Origin: Palaemon carinicauda
Taxonomy: Eukaryota > Arthropoda > Malacostraca > Decapoda > Palaemonidae
Length of the DNA stretch: 64,000 nt
Direction of reading: 5' to 3'
NCBI RefSeq assembly: GCF_036898095.1
Contig: NC_090744.1
Span: 12,613,093-12,677,092 of the forward strand
Made by a program: the position numbers and the translations under genes. The notes under the pieces are model-generated. The model ran no database searches, was not told the origin of the DNA, and was given only the letters and a program-made list of their open reading frames with translations. How positions within the stretch are numbered: position 1 is the stretch's first letter; every line of letters begins with the position of its first letter. This document shows positions 51,682 through 61,653 of this stretch, one piece after another.

Positions 51682-52599
51682 CCTCAACTGCCCTACAAGT
51701 ACTAGCATTTTACACGATAGGCTTCCGAGACCTTTTATTCTATTCTTACAGGGTTATTGTTTCGAACAATTAGTCCCGAAGGAACGTTGTTAGCTGACAT
51801 TAAAAGAACGATAGCAACAGCGTGGGCAACTTTTCTTTACGTTTAAGAACATTTCTAACTCCGCCCATAGGTAACCAGACATCCGTTTCTGTGTAATGAA
51901 CACTGGCTAGCCCCTCACATACAGAGGAGGGGTAAACCAAGGGTGAAATAATCGCCTCTATAACTGTATATTTTGTTTGAGAACATGTTTGCTCTTATTC
52001 AAGAAAATATAGTTAATCAACGATCAAAATTCTTTCGGCAATAATGTTGCGATTTGTCGCACATACATTATTCGCGCAACTTTTCTAATCTGTGGCCACG
52101 AAAATTTGTTCTCATAAACCTGACAGACTTGATAGGCCAGGAAGAAGAAGCACGACTCTTGTCTCGTGCGGGTATTAAGATATTATCTCCGTAGAACAGA
52201 GTTTTCGGAGAGAGTTGATTGTAGGAGCACATTCTCAAGCTAACGACTCAGTGTTTCCTTTACTGAGAGTGAAAGTGCTCGAAGTTCAAGCGGTAACGAC
52301 TTTTCTTGCTTTTCGACATAACTAGTCGCTATCCGCTATCCTGCAAAGTACCCTTTGGGAGGTCTAAATATGTGTTTGCTACATATTATTTGAAAGAAAT
52401 TGAAACAGTGTTTGAAGATTGTAAGTTTCTCGGTCCACTTTCGGCAGCTGGCATGGTGTTGGGAAGAACAACATATGGGGTTGCTCCCTCTGTTAGCCTA
52501 TGTTTCGCCTTGTACCAAGGTTGGCGAGTTAAAGGGAAGTCTGGGGGTACAATGTGTTAGTGTTAGTTTTGGTGGATAAAGGTTTTTATTGTCAGTGTA
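51682..52599. other. No intact gene; possible DIRS-derived sequence
   Basis: An 84-codon frame at 52306-52560 has no recognisable motif. Parts may belong to the DIRS right repeat on the left (to about 51960) and to a second DIRS copy on the right, but nothing diagnostic is present. Confidence 0.35.
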
Positions 52600-53530
52600 G
52601 GTGACAGTTTTTTCATGTTGGTTATTTCTGGTCTTAGCCCAGGGCAAGGGCGATATTTTCTTGTATCTTCATTCAGTCAGCGGTGAACACCATGACTACG
52701 AGGATCTTCCACTTCATGTAGAGGCACCCATTGGTCATATTCCAAGCCTTCTACTATGTAAGATGAGCACCAACCAGAGGCAGTATTCTCCTGCAGTAGC
52801 TCTCTTACAAGGTAAGGTACAACAGGCACTAACAGTGCTTTTGGGTATACTTTAATTTCAAGAATCGTATGCGATTGTTGAAGTAAAACTTGCATCCACA
52901 GCCCCCCATCCTTGCAATGGGTAATCAGCTGTATAATTGTTCGGTAAGACACTGCAATAAGAATGGATTTTTATTATGAAATGAATTTTTATTGCATACT
53001 TACCGAACAATTATTAACCCTTTTACCCCCAAAGGACATACTGGTACGTTTCACAAAAACCATCCCTTTACCCCCATGGATGTACCGGTACGTCCTTGCA
53101 AAAAAAATGCTATAAATTTTTTTTTTTCATATTTTTGATAATTTTTTGAAAAAATTCAGGCATTTTCCAAGAGAATGAAACCAACCTGACCTCTCTATGA
53201 CAAAAACTAAGGCTGTTAGAGCAATTTAAAATAAATATACCGCAAAATAATGTGCTGGGGAAAAAAATAACCCCTTGGGGGTTAGGGGTTGCAAATTTCC
53301 AAAGAGGCTGGGGGTAAAAGGGTTAATCAAAGCCCTCCCTCCTCCCCACTGGTGGCTGGGCAGAACGAATTAATGTTACCTGGAAAGTTGTACCCGTAGC
53401 TCCCTCGAGTGGAGGGAGATGACGTCACCTACATCAGCGATGGCAGCGCCACCGCGGTAGTTTTGAATCTATTGTCTGCCATTCGTAGGGAACCTTCAGC
53501 TGTATAATTGTTCAGTAAGTATGCACTAAA
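52600..53530 (+). mobile_element. DIRS right end with internal complementary region, split by a MITE
   Basis: AATCAGCTGTATAATTGTTC then GGTAAG (52921) is followed by the opposite sequence TTGCATACTTACCGAACAATTAT (52991), then a body with CAAAGCCCTCCCTCCTCCCC, and ends CAGCTGTATAATTGTTCAGT then AAGTATGCA (53501). This is the same layout as 18263-18592. The piggyBac-type MITE 53014-53326 sits inside. The sequence 52600-52900 would be the 3' part of the DIRS, without readable recombinase. Confidence 0.6.
53014..53326 (+). mobile_element. piggyBac-type MITE inside a DIRS right end
   Basis: TTAA flanks, CCCTTTTACCCCCAAAGGAC start and GGGGGTAAAAGGG end, with the same inner blocks as the other copies; GGATGTACCGGTACGTCC breaks the palindrome at one base. 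It interrupts a CCGAACAATTAT|CAAAGCCC context that is continuous in related DIRS ends. Confidence 0.9.
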
Positions 53531-53532
53531 TT

Positions 53533-53555
53533 TCACACACACACACACACACACA
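53533..53555. repeat. (CA)n microsatellite
   Basis: About eleven CA units next to the DIRS right end. Confidence 0.9.
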
Positions 53556-53929
53556 TTGTCGAGCAATGGTTTTTACATTTTATATTCCATGAACTCTGGT
53601 TCTTTTAAAAATATATTTGATTGCTAATTTTTAAGTTTCCTTGTTTAATTTTTAATATAGATATATAACATGAAAAATTCTATGAACTTAAAATATATTT
53701 ACAAACTGAAACATACAAAATGAACAAACTTCGTGTATAACACCAGGAACTTCTATATTAATATAAAGGTCTATTGAAGATCTTGCGAGTATAATCATAA
53801 GGAAAAGTACTGTACGCGATTACAGTCTGACGAAGAATCACTTGTATCTAAGGATTCTACCTTCAACCGCAAATTGCTGGCGGTACTCTTGGTTGTCCGT
53901 CACTTTGGCCACTCCAATTGAATGTTCAA
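53556..53929. other. No gene seen
   Basis: AT-rich, with no motif or splice-flanked open stretch. Confidence 0.4.
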
Positions 53930-54268
53930 TACTACACAGTTTTATCTTTTATGGAAGTTTTATTCCTGCTGTGACCAGATTGTGGAATGACCTCCCTAAT
54001 CAGGCAGTTGAATCGGTGAAACTTCAAAAGTTCAAACTTGTAGCGAATGTTTTTGTCTTGTAAAGGCTGACATGAGTCTCTTCATATGACATTTATTTTA
54101 ATGCTACTGATCTTAAGATATTTTGCATTCTTTAATCATTGCTTTTCATATAGTTTATGTTCTTATATCCTTTTCCTCGCTGGGCTATTTTTCCCTCTTG
54201 GATCCCCTAGGGTTACAACATCCTGCTTTTCCAACTAGGGTTGTAGCTTAGTTATTAATAACAACAAC

Positions 54269-54316
<48 letters not shown>
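53930..54316 (+). mobile_element. AAT-tailed LINE, 5' truncated
   Basis: The end of the LINE ORF (FIPAVTRLWNDLPNQAVESV and KLQKFKLVANVFVL, stop at 54061-54063) matches the C-terminus of the minus-strand LINE at 39585. It is followed by the 3' untranslated region (GCTGGGCTATTTTTCCCTCT) and an (AAT)n tail to 54316. Confidence 0.85.
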
Positions 54317-54318
<2 letters not shown>

Positions 54319-54635
54319 TAATGTTAGATTTCCATATCTGCTGTAATATAGTTGGTTAATGTCATTAGCTGTTTCATTTCTAATGATGGAGAAGGTCCAG
54401 TTTCACACCAGCGGTGCTCAAGGAACCAAATACTGTACATACTTACGGTAAATATTGGAAAACTGAACTTTGGTGCAGTTCTAGTTCGTGGATATGAATG
54501 CTACCCTAATTCAGTCCAATGTAAATCAATTGGTTTGTAGTGAAAGAATTATATACTGTATTAAAAATAATGAGATTATAAAAATTTTTTTTTAGCCCAT
54601 GACTGTATAAAAAGCTCTTTCTGAGTGGGGATACC
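54317..54635. other. No gene seen
   Basis: AT-rich sequence between the LINE tail and the next MITE. Nothing recognised. Confidence 0.4.
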
Positions 54636-54944
54636 TTAACCCTTTTACCCCCAAAGGACGTACTGGTACGTTTCACAAAAGCCATCCCTTTACCCCCATG
54701 GACGTACCGGTACGTCCTTGCAAAAAAATGCTATAAAAATTATTTTTTTCATATTTTTGATAAGTTTTTGAGAAACTTCAGGCATTTTCCAAGAGAATGA
54801 GACCAACCTGACCTCTCTATGACAAAAACTAAGGCTGTTAGAGCAATTTAAAAAATATATACACCAAAATGTGCATGGAAAAAAATAACCCCCTGGGGGT
54901 TAAGGGTTGGAAATTTCCAAATAGCCCGGGGGTAAAAGGGTTAA
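54636..54944 (+). mobile_element. piggyBac-type MITE, full-length copy
   Basis: TTAA at both sides, terminal CCCTTTTACCCCCAAAG and CCGGGGGTAAAAGGG, perfect palindrome GGACGTACCGGTACGTCC at about 54700. Confidence 0.9.
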
Positions 54945-55163
54945 TTCTGTTTTTTCAAATTAATGAGAAATTTATTAATGCACAGTTTTTATTACGGTGT
55001 TTTGAAATGACGAGCTATGATAGTGTGATATGTTTGACCTCAATAGTCTTCATACTATAACCTATTCAAGTTCAGTATAGGAATTAATGGGATGATTAGA
55101 TTATTTCGATTACTTTCAAACGGTTAATGAAAAAAATTCTAAAATTGTAATTTTCTTTTGCAG

Positions 55164-55293
55164 ATTTGACTCGATATCATCACCACCAAATTATGTCTCC
55201 CAAAGGACAGGAATCTCATCGAGGAGTTTGAAAAACCCCCTCGGAAGGAAGACCCATTTCGCACCTACGGTCACTTCAAACTTGAAAATTTAA
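55164..55293 (+). CDS. Candidate terminal exon of an unknown gene
   Basis: A strong acceptor (TAATTTTCTTTTGCAG) precedes an open frame that, with one leading base, gives FDSISSPPNYVSQRTGISSR, SLKNPLGRKTHF and APTVTSNLKI before a TAA at 55291. A possible polyadenylation signal ATTAAA lies at 55426-55431, followed by a GT-rich stretch. The Ser/Pro-rich peptide is not recognised. A second frame stays open only 22 codons. It rests on splice and polyA-like signals alone. Confidence 0.3.
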
Positions 55294-56342
55294 AGAGAAT
55301 TATATACATGAGCTCAAGTAATATGACTCTGTACTACTTGGTTAGATCGACAGCCTTCTAAGTTATTTTCTTAATGAACTGGATGTCCATAATTGTAGGT
55401 TTTAACAAAACGTTATTGCTATTTCATTAAAGTCTTGCTGGTTGGGATCATATTTTTTAGAAGAAAGGTAAAGTCAAACTTGACCTTTTACATAAATGTA
55501 TAAAAACCTTCAAATGCTTATAGTCTGAGCTCTGTATGGAACCTTTTAAACCAGAAAAAACTTCATATTGTAATATGTAACAGTTAACGTTTAAGCATCA
55601 TAAAATACAAGGATTGGGGAAGTCATTATTTTTAGAAGGAAGACTTTCTATAGAATTTCTGAAGCTCTTGCTTAGGTTTCGTTGCCATCATTGTTGAATT
55701 TCTGGAGAACAGTACTTTGAACATAGAATTCATTTGCAAAGATCACATGATTTACAAGTCTAAGCTTAGTTACCGATGAAATTTTAGTCTCATTAGTTAT
55801 ATTCAACTCAAAGTACCTATAATAATTTCATGCACTCCTTATTAAGTAGACATCCTGGCACTCTGTTCCTCAGGCGTATTCGAATTTTATGTGATTTTTA
55901 GGGCTTAGTAGGTATTTTCATAACATTGTTAATAGGCAGAATAGGAGATTCTGTAAAGTGATTTTTGGGTTCCACTTACCGGTAACTAATTTTGTAGAAA
56001 ATAGATAATGTTTTTTAGCCTGTTTAGCTCTGATAAATGACTTTTTTATAAATATTTTCATCTTGTATAAATAGATCACGTTTCTCTCAGCTTGCTAAGA
56101 GACTTTTAAATGTATTCTGCCTGTTAATGATTATAATAGGGTTTGATATTGTACATATACTGCAGAAGTGGTAACACCTCGCTCAATTGAAAAGGTCGCT
56201 AAACTTACTCTATAGACATGTCCACTGAATCACAGTTATTGGCAATATTAATTTATTAATTTTCTCTTATGTTTTCCATATTTGTCTATGTTCACCTATT
56301 TTAGTGAAGGTTTTTGCAAGAGGATAATGTCACCTGTAAGGT
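55294..56342. other. No gene seen; possible 3' untranslated region at the left
   Basis: AT-rich and unique-looking. Up to about 55450 it may be the untranslated tail of the candidate exon. Nothing else recognised. Confidence 0.4.
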
Positions 56343-56597
56343 GTATATCGCTCGTTTGCGACAACGTCGTCATAACTCAAAAATAGCTATTTTTCAGGAG
56401 AGCCATTTTAATCAATTAAAACAACTATCATATTATTGTATGTCGTTTGGAAATTTAGCGCCTCCAGCGATCAATTTTTTAGCCACAATTATGAAACTTT
56501 TTGCCAAAAAAATCAGCATTTGAAGATGAATATGTCTATACGGATAACTCATAAATACATTTTTTTTGAATTATGACGTCGCAAGCAAGCGATATAC
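56343..56597. mobile_element. MITE with about 35-bp terminal inverted repeats
   Basis: The left end GTATATCGCTCGTTTGCGAC (then AACGTCGTCATAACTCAAAAA) matches the complement of the right end, GTATATCGCTTGCTTGCGAC (then GTCATAATTCAAAAA), apart from a few bases and a 4-base gap. 255 bases in total. The open frame across it is not a gene. Superfamily unknown; no target duplication was clear. Confidence 0.65.
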
Positions 56598-56837
56598 GTT
56601 CATATCTGGCCTCACAGATTGCCAGTACAGAAGGACCTTAACTTGCAATCTTAATTGGTTCTAAAAGACTGTTTTTAGGTCGAATTATGTTAAATTTTGT
56701 CCTAGGGTTGGCTTAACCTGAAACCCATGCCTATGATTTCCAGGTACATAAGTCATCAAATAGTCGTGTTCATAGGAAATAGATATCAGGTTACTACAAA
56801 TAGAAACCTTGTCACATTCCTCCAAAGAGTTCCGTCG

Positions 56838-57164
56838 GTTTAAAGGTTTAAAGGTCGCTCATGAATGGCAGAGGCAAGGGACAGTGACATTGCCCTAGCA
56901 ATCAGGACACTGCCCTAGAGACTGACCATATATTATATGATTAGCGCCCAAGCCTCCTCTCCACCCAAGCTAGGACCAGGGAGGGCCTGGCAGTGGCTGC
57001 TGATGACTCAGCAGATAGACCTATAAGCTCCCCTAAACCCCCCAATCTTAGCTCACACGGTGGTAAGGTTGCAGACACTAAGGGCACTAACGAGTCTGAG
57101 TGGGACTCGAACCCCTGTCTGGCAAACACCAGGCAGAGACGTTACCAATCAGGCCACAGCAACC
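56838..57164 (-). mobile_element. tRNA-derived SINE
   Basis: The minus strand begins GGTTGCTGTGGCCTGATTGG with an A-box-like TGGCCTGATTGG (57156-57145), followed by a perfect B box GGTTCGAGTCC (57113-57103). Spacing and order are those of a tRNA gene, but the acceptor stem does not close, so it is a SINE head. The body runs to about 56838 and includes TCAGCAGATAGACC and GGGACAGTGACATTGCCCTA on the plus strand. I associate this body with shrimp genomes from memory only. Confidence 0.8.
57103..57156 (-). promoter_or_regulatory. Internal RNA polymerase III promoter (A and B boxes) of the SINE
   Basis: B box 57113-57103 fits GGTTCGANTCC fully. The A box 57156-57145 fits the TRGCNNANNNGG pattern loosely. 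Confidence 0.7.
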
Positions 57165-57434
57165 CAAGTTGAGGAGCTTGAATAGGAGAAATATTTATGG
57201 CTCGCCAAGAAGTTAGAAGTGGCTTGTTTTCAAGATTTCTTTGAAGGTCTTTCATGATTAGTTCATAGGGAGAGAGGTTTGAACGCTGTCGGATGATTTT
57301 TTGACAGTTTCTCGTGAATGGAGAATCTAAGAATGACAATATCAGGGATCCTAAGTTTGTACGAATTCCTGGAATGAGACACATTCGTACTTATTTCCCT
57401 AAGCAGAAAGGAGAGGATTCTTTATTACAGATTA
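57165..57434. other. No gene seen
   Basis: An 80-codon minus-strand frame (57142-57384) overlaps the SINE head and has no known motif; treated as chance. Confidence 0.4.
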
Positions 57435-57761
57435 TAGTAGTACCTCGGTGTACAAGTTTCATTTTTCTTCCAAGAGCAAGCTCGTAATATAAAATAATCA
57501 TGTTTTAAAACATCTTTTCCATAAGAAATGAATGAAATTTTCTCAATGTATTCCATAAATTCACATAAACACTAATTTTTAAAGGTTTGTAATGGAATTG
57601 AATGAACAAATTATAACCACTAACATTATAAAGGTGAACATTAAGTGAAATCTTTGCCTTGTAGACCAATGCAATGCCTGTAAACTAATTTGAATCTTTC
57701 TGCTTGTACACCAATTTGCTTTTACGGTATACTGAATTACTCGTAAACCGAGGTACTACTG
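57435..57761. mobile_element. Tigger/pogo-like MITE
   Basis: Ends TAGTAGTACCTCGGTGTACA and, complementary at the right, CAGTAGTACCTCGGTTTACG, with TA at both outer sides (57433-57434, 57762-57763). 327 bases, no ORF. CAGTA-starting ends with TA duplication point to the Tc1/mariner-pogo group. Confidence 0.75.
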
Positions 57762-57763
57762 TA

Positions 57764-58464
57764 GTTTCCTTATCTGTATGATCGTAGGGAGGCATAGAAT
57801 CTAAGAAGACCTTCATTATTAGATTTTTAAGTTCAATATATAATATTTCCCATATCTAAAGTACTTTGATGAATAACAGACATGTTTGTGAAGTAAATTT
57901 TTATTTCAGTCGGACTGATGAAATATTGATATGCACAGTTAATAGAGTTATAGAATTTGCATATCTTTAAACCAAGTGCTTCCTTGTCGGACGAGATATT
58001 TTCCATGAGAACGTAGCCTCATCTTTAGAAGTTTTGAAGGGGACTTACTAAACTTTTAAAAGCTGCATCACAGAGGGATCTCATGCTTGAAATGTTTATC
58101 CTTTTATTATGGTATTTTATACCCAAAGGATAAATTATCTTCAAAGGGGGTTCATTGAACATAGTTATGGGATCCGACAGATTACTAGTACCACCAAACC
58201 AAAAGTTATTACCAAGAAGTTTTTTTTTCCGCTAGTAACCCTCTTGCTATTAGGTCAGCCGGACTCTTTGATCAACTACAGTCATGCCAGTGTAGTTGAA
58301 TCAGTGTAACATACAAACCCAGGTTTATTATTAAAATCAAGAGCCTTTTCAACAAATCTCACCAATCAAGCACTTAGTAATAACTTGGGATGTTTTCGGT
58401 TAGGTTTGTCCCACCGTGTGTGCAGGCTCTTTTGCTGGCAGCCCATAAAACGTGGGATACATTT
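57764..58464. other. No gene seen
   Basis: AT-rich, no motif or element recognised. Confidence 0.4.
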
Positions 58465-58596
58465 AAGGAATTGTGTGGCATTGGCAATTTGTGAGTACAG
58501 TTTTCCAGAGTTTTTTTTATTACATTGATGTTACAATGTTTTTTTTCTCTGGTTTTTAATCTGACCTCACAAACTGCCAATGCCACACAATTCCTT
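58465..58596. repeat. Foldback repeat with 31-bp arms
   Basis: 58465-58495 (AAGGAATTGTGTGGCATTGG then CAATTTGTGAG) and 58566-58596 are complementary with one mismatch. The loop also has CCAGAG/CTCTGG facing each other. 132 bases, probably a MITE or foldback element. Confidence 0.75.
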
Positions 58597-58694
58597 GAAT
58601 TCAGAGTACTGTAAACTTTTCAGTACCTTTCTTGTTGAAGTACAGTTCATCGTCAGGAAGGCTTTGTAAGCCTTTGCCATTCTATTCATAGAGC

Positions 58695-59093
58695 TTAACC
58701 CTTTTACCCCCAAAGGACGTATTGGTACGTTTCACAAAAGCCATCCCTTTACCCCCATGGACGTACTGGTACGTTTCACAAAAGCCATCCCTTTACCCCC
58801 ATGGACGTACTGGTACGTTTCACAAAAGCCATCCCTTTACCCCCATGGACGTACCGGTACGTCCTTGCAAAAAAAATGCTGTAAAATTTATTTTTTTCAT
58901 ATTTTTGATAATTTTTTGAGGAAATTCAGGCATTTTCCAAGAGAATGAGACCAACCTGACCTCTCTATGACAAAAATTAAGGCTGTTAGAGCAATTTAAA
59001 AAAAATATACTGCAAAATGTGCTGGGAAAAAAATAACCCCCTGGGGGTTAAGGGTTGGAAATTTCCAAATAGCCCGGGGGATAAAAGGGTTAA
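58695..59093 (+). mobile_element. piggyBac-type MITE with 44-bp internal expansion
   Basis: TTAA flanks and the usual ends. The segment GGTACGTTTCACAAAAGCCA followed by TCCCTTTACCCCCATGGACG occurs three times in tandem at 58724, 58768 and 58812, then the final GGTACGTCC at 58856, exactly 44 bases apart. This makes the copy 399 bases, against about 310 for the others. Confidence 0.9.
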
Positions 59094-59794
59094 GACTGCA
59101 AAAGTATAATTACTAGCCAAGCTAATGGCGTTTATTCAACACGCAAAATGATGAAGCAAAGGGCTTTTATCATATGAGATGGCACACTGTCCATCATAGG
59201 TGAGGTTTGGTGTATGTAGATAGCTGTATCACACACCTAGAATACACAGTTCAGATGAGGTTTGCGTTCATGCTGATTATATAATGTTCCTTTGTATGTG
59301 CCTATGATAAGAACAGGTTCAATCAATTTATCGAAATAGGTTTATTATTAATGATCACATGCACTTTAATTCAAAATTGTAGAGATGAATAGCAGACATT
59401 TTGATAATTATGACCTTGGCCACTCCTGCAGTATAGTACATCTTAGTTAATTTAATATATATTTTGTGTAGGTTGAAAAGGTTGTATAATTTCATACTGA
59501 ATATGATGTAATTATTGTTAAAGAGAACTTCTTAATATTTAAATAACTTTGTAAAACTTCTTTTGACATAAGTCTGGTATTTTATTGTTTCAAAGGGAAA
59601 CCCCTTAATTGTGTCATTGCTTATTGAATAAGTTTTTTATCTTGAATTTAAAGATTTTGTTATGCATCGTTAGGCCAATTATTTGATGTCTTTACAAATA
59701 TTTTGGTTGTGTTGAAATTCCTGAGCGAATATTTGCAGGTGATTTGTTCCTACAAAATTAGCTGACATACAGCTATAAAAACTCTTAACAAGGG
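59094..59794. other. No gene seen
   Basis: AT-rich unique-looking sequence; no supported feature. Confidence 0.4.
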
Positions 59795-60979
59795 GTAAGC
59801 AACCGCCCGTTTGTTAACCAATGGTAGCGGGGAGAAGCACCGTCTCCTTGCTCATTCATACATTTCTTACTCTGATCTCAGCTGTGGTCGAAGATAGATT
59901 CCTTCTTCCACGTAAACTGACTTTAGCTAAACGTTAAAATCTTTCCAGTTTGTCTTTTCAGGTGTAGCTTTTATTGATGGTGCAGCTTTCACATTTGACC
60001 AGGCACATTGATGTCCCAGGAGGACACACTCCTACACGCAGGCTTCCCATTGCTCAGAATGTAAGGAAAGACTCGAGGAAGGGGCACGCAAGTTTCTGGC
60101 TCGTCCTTCACCATAAACTCGCCTGTGGCAACAGCGGCTGGGACACCTGGCTTCGTTACAACGCCTGGTCCGCAACAGTTGTCTGTATATGTGGTCACTT
60201 CAGTGGCAACTGAAGACCTCATAGTTTCAAAACAGGGATCCCAGAGCAAAAGTAAGAACCGAGTTGGTGGGTCTCAGACACGAAGCTTTTCAGTGATGTA
60301 GATCTTCTTCCTCCGCCCGAATTGATGCTCCTCTTGGGATCATCAAGAGAGTGGGACTTCCACCTGTTGCACCATGTAATCTCTTAACTATAGTCGATTT
60401 AGCCCACATAAACCTCATGGACTTGAGGACAACCATCCTTGTTCTTCAAAATTTCAAGCCACTCGGTAGTGTTGATGAGTGACAACACTGCCATAATGGC
60501 ATATCTGGACAAACAAGGAAGTTCTATTTCATGTTAACTTTGCCAGACTTTAGAAATATTGCGATGAATAGAAGACAGCTCGATATCCTTGTCAGCCAAG
60601 TTTAACGTCGTGGCAGACAAAATGAGCAGACAGGCTCAGATTGTAGCTTCCATCGGATAGTGAAAAAAGTTTTGACTTTGTGGGGTTTGCTGACAATAGA
60701 CCTGTTAGCAGTGTCCCTGAACCGGAATCTCCCGGTTTACTGCTCTCCAGTACCGGATCCGCAGGGGGTCTTTCAAGATGCCTTTCAACATCTGTGGGAT
60801 CACCTAGACGATTATGCGTTCCCCCAGGCTTCATATTTAGGAGAATCCTCAACAGGATGAGATTTTCAAGTAACCTATCTATGGCATTAATAGCGCTGAT
60901 GTGGCTCCATGCCGAATGGTTTCAGGACCTCCTCCTGCTTCTGACAGAAGTGCCAGGGGAGCTCTCTCTTATACCCGAC
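59795..60979 (+). pseudogene. DIRS RT/RNase H and linker relic
   Basis: Decayed DIRS polymerase. At about 60175-60290 the plus strand reads LQWQLKTS then FQNRDPRAKVRTELV, as in the RT-RNase H linker. At about 60660-60845 it reads LWGLLTIDLLAVSLNRNLPV, YCSPVPDPQGVFQDAF and LDDYAFPQASY, matching the segment after RNase H in the first DIRS (YCSPIPDPAAVRVDAF at 16504). AEWFQDLLLLLTEVPGEL follows. Frames change often. The right side is cut at 60980 by an LTR. Confidence 0.7.
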
Positions 60980-61218
60980 TGTGATAGGTTGGGGAGTAAA
61001 CCTTTTTCTTGATAATCCAAGACTTTATTAGTATAGGTCAAATATACAGTAGAACCATGAACATAAGCTAGTGGTACAAAATCCAAAGGAATACTGCCTT
61101 TAGGTTTAACAGTAAGGTTTAACTTTATGTAAGATAATTATCATAACAGCTATTTACATGAATAAATAGTTAGGTAGTAAAGGATACTAAACTGCTTAAC
61201 GAGCAACAACTCGTTACA
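60980..61218 (-). repeat. 3' LTR of the right-hand gypsy element
   Basis: On the minus strand: TGTAACGAGTTGTTGCTCG...CCTATCACA, TG...CA ends. It is preceded on that strand by a polypurine stretch (AAGAAGGGGAGA, 61230-61219). Inferred from these signals, since the 5' LTR is outside the window. Confidence 0.6.
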
Positions 61219-61230
61219 TCTCCCCTTCTT
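61219..61230 (-). promoter_or_regulatory. Polypurine tract of the right-hand gypsy element
   Basis: Minus strand AAGAAGGGGAGA directly next to the LTR start TGTAACGAG. Confidence 0.6.
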
Positions 61231-61332
61231 CCAAAAGTAGTTTGCATGTACAGTAAATTAGTTTAATAAATCAATAAAATAACTATATATAAATACCAAT
61301 GCTGAAAACAGTCATTGATATACAAATAAACT

Positions 61333-61640
61333 TTAACCCTTTTACCCCCAAAGGACGTACTGGTACGTTTCACAAAACCCACCCCTTTACCCCCATGGAC
61401 GTACCGGTACGTCCTTGCAAAAAAATGCTATAAGAATTTTTTTTTCATATTTTTGATAATTTTTTGAGAAAATTCAGGCATTTTCCAAGAGATTGACACC
61501 AACCTGACCTCTCTATGACAAAAATTAAGGCTGTTAGAGCAATTTAAGAAAAATATACTGCAAAATGTGCTGGGAAAAAAATAACCCCCTGGGGGTTAAG
61601 GGTTGGAAATTTCCAAATAGCTTGGGGGTAAAACGGTTAA
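61333..61640 (+). mobile_element. piggyBac-type MITE in the gypsy 3' region
   Basis: TTAA flanks at 61333 and 61637, usual termini, perfect GGACGTACCGGTACGTCC. It lies between the gypsy Pol end (61654) and the 3' LTR (61218), so it inserted after the gypsy element. Confidence 0.9.
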
Positions 61641-61653
61641 TATACATGTACTA

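Noticed and set aside
57092..57164. tRNA gene on the minus strand
   Set aside because: A and B boxes are present, but the acceptor stem does not pair and a long SINE body follows.
58722..58948. Repeated peptide frames (WTYWYVSQKPSLYPHG type)
   Set aside because: They translate the 44-base tandem of a MITE; no start, splice or family support.
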